A DNA stretch of 64,000 nucleotides, taken from Ignavibacteria bacterium. GTDB taxonomy: Bacteria; Bacteroidota; Ignavibacteria; Tepidaquicellales; Tepidaquicellaceae. How positions within the stretch are numbered: the stretch's first letter is position 1; every line of letters starts with the position of its first letter. Of this stretch, positions 62,868 through 64,000 are shown in pieces. The stretch is taken from NCBI GenBank assembly GCA_019187405.1, contig JABAQZ010000020.1, positions 1 to 64,000 of the forward strand, in the 5' to 3' direction. The notes beneath the pieces were generated by a model. The model saw only the letters and a list, made by a program, of their open reading frames with translations. It was not told the origin of the DNA and did no database searches. Both the position numbers and the translations under genes were made by a program.

Positions 62868-63551
62868 TCATAAATTCAGTCTGCATGCAAATTCATAGAC
62901 TTTGTATTCCAGTGAACATTTATCCTTAAAAATTCTTATGGAAGATTCAGAAGGCCTTCGCTCTCTTTCCGAATAATTTAATTTATATAAATCTATTGTT
63001 GGCTTATTTAATTTTTCTGCGAGTATGTTTAGTGACTTTTGATAATCTTCCAGCACACCTATATGAATGTAATTATTATTAATTACCGATTCAAAATTCT
63101 CTTCATTCATTTCTTCTGGGAAAAAAACATGAGAATATGGTTTGCTTGTTTCAAGATATTCATCAATATCATAATTAATGGTTCTCTTCTTGCCGTTTAC
63201 ATAAAGTTTATCTTTCTGGGATAAATTATATTCATACCAGAAAGTTGAAACCTGCATTTCAAGCGGTTCTCTTACAAATGTAAAATACTGCTTAATTTCG
63301 GGATAATACTGTCTTGCTCCTACTCCTGCTGTATTTTCAAAATGTCCGTGAATGCAAATCCCTCGTTTAAATTTTCCCGTTAAGAAATTTTTAACTTTTA
63401 CTTTTATGGGAAACTCTCCCTTTTTGTGATGATAGTAGTGTAAAAAAAATTTGTCCCCGAACCAGTGTTTAAGTACTGACTGCAAGCTTATCCCTCCGCA
63501 TTTCGGAATATGTATAGATATTACCGGTTCTTTATGATTATATTCCAGCAA
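62868..63551 (-). CDS. Sulfotransferase family 2-like protein
   Basis: A 227-residue protein with the PAPS-binding loop HIPKCGGIS (14-22, matching the IPKTGGTS type) and the 3'-phosphate motif FTFVREPLEMQVSTFW (91-105). These mark the Sulfotransfer_2 group, which sulfates carbohydrates. It starts at TTG 63551. It lies next to a membrane glycosyltransferase gene on the same strand, so surface glycan modification is likely; the substrate is not known. Confidence 0.8.
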   Translation of the reverse strand: MLEYNHKEPVISIHIPKCGGISLQSVLKHWFGDKFFLHYYHHKKGEFPIKVKVKNFLTGKFKRGICIHGHFENTAGVGARQYYPEIKQYFTFVREPLEMQVSTFWYEYNLSQKDKLYVNGKKRTINYDIDEYLETSKPYSHVFFPEEMNEENFESVINNNYIHIGVLEDYQKSLNILAEKLNKPTIDLYKLNYSERERRPSESSIRIFKDKCSLEYKVYEFACRLNL

Positions 63552-63566
63552 TTAATTATAATTTAT

Positions 63567-64000
63567 TTATTGATAAGTTTTAATTTCATTCCATACTTCA
63601 CTCAAAGGCATTTTTGCATTCCTGGCAATATAAATTGGAATGTTGTTCTCATAAGGCATTGAATATTCTGCTTCATGAATCATTGCCTGCTCTACATTTT
63701 CAAATATCCTTAAATGGTCAGTCGAATCTCCTCCTATTATTATTAATATCGGATCTTCATTGCCGCCATAACCCCACAGCCAATATGAATTATGAGGGCT
63801 TATCGTCCGAGGAATAGGATATTTATTTTTAAAATATTCCATTGCAGCAGCTTCGCCATAATTTCTTCCGAATATTAATGTGTTAAGTCTATCATCTCTG
63901 GGAAGCGATTGATATACGTTTGATACGTCTTCTGCTAACTTCTCCCAGCCGTGCATGTCAGAGTAAAACTGCGGTAATTCAGTTAACTCATGACCTTCAG
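63567..64000 (-). CDS. Glycosyltransferase family 39-like membrane protein, C-terminal part (cut by window edge)
   Basis: The C-terminal portion of a larger protein: the frame is open to the right edge (62 bases... encoded segment begins EGHELTELPQFYSDMHGWEK). The soluble tail LPQFYSDMHGWEKLAEDV, then NYGEAAAMEYF and ISPHNSYWLWGYGG, is typical of the ArnT/PMT-like family 39 lipid-linked sugar transferases. Membrane helices would lie beyond 64000. The internal ATG at 63956 is not the start. It is 15 bp from the sulfotransferase gene. Confidence 0.72.
   Translation of the reverse strand, partial: EGHELTELPQFYSDMHGWEKLAEDVSNVYQSLPRDDRLNTLIFGRNYGEAAAMEYFKNKYPIPRTISPHNSYWLWGYGGNEDPILIIIGGDSTDHLRIFENVEQAMIHEAEYSMPYENNIPIYIARNAKMPLSEVWNEIKTYQ

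Noticed and set aside
1-64000. Mobile elements, prophage or rRNA genes
   Set aside because: No transposase, integrase, phage structural gene, terminal inverted repeat pair around a gene, or rRNA-like stretch was recognised on either strand.

Overview
The window is AT-rich bacterial chromosome. It most likely comes from the Ignavibacteria/Chlorobiota side of the Bacteroidota-Chlorobiota (FCB) group. The evidence is a type IX secretion C-terminal domain of the NYPNPFNPTT kind, a PorV/PorQ-type outer-membrane protein next to a TonB-dependent receptor, a GWxTD-domain protein, a Ycf48-like repeat protein with a dockerin-like tail, and an Hc1-like small histone H1 protein. Start-codon use is unusual: about one gene in five begins with TTG. 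Species assignment is inference from protein character only.

Layout. 0-15 kb is mostly housekeeping: a DUF1737 protein, radC behind a tRNA-Pro(GGG), a META lipoprotein, mgtE plus a PAP2 phosphatase, the lepA-lepB-hemW run, a small histone H1-like protein, succinate dehydrogenase anchors sdhCD without sdhAB, and a run of three M16 peptidase genes (two with HxxEH, one without) ending in a MoxR ATPase. 15-17.6 kb holds one large secreted repeat protein. 17.9-31.3 kb is one long ribosomal-protein array (rplB to rplQ, with secY, map, infA and rpoA). The usual first genes of the S10 operon (rpsJ, rplC, rplD, rplW) are absent. A tRNA-Gln lies between rplR and rpsE, and a terminator-like hairpin lies between rpmD and rplO. 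engB and a D-2-hydroxyacid dehydrogenase follow.

33-42.2 kb encodes envelope and secreted proteins: a T9SS-sorted sialidase-fold-like protein, a TonB-dependent receptor, a 1086-residue exported protein and a PorV/PorQ-like protein. 42.3-46.9 kb is a same-strand run: GWxTD protein, YbbR-domain protein, CPBP-type membrane protease, pdxJ, lptB. On the opposite strand, 54.5 to 46.9 kb reads efp, accB, accC, a small membrane protein, a FabL-like enoyl-ACP reductase, a 1134-residue tubulin/FtsZ-like protein with a SHOCT-like tail, and an FmdB-type zinc ribbon. The coupling of a tubulin-like GTPase to fatty-acid genes is the most interesting gene-level observation.

55-62 kb carries small envelope proteins, a PPK2-type polyphosphate kinase, typA, a thioredoxin-like [2Fe-2S] ferredoxin and an M3 oligoendopeptidase. 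The right edge is more accessory: an SRPBCC-like protein whose conserved N-terminal region extends beyond any ordinary start codon, a GC-rich array of three 18-26 bp palindromes spaced exactly 62 bp apart, a type-2 sulfotransferase and the C-terminal end of a membrane glycosyltransferase. No transposase, integrase, prophage gene, CRISPR array or rRNA gene was seen.
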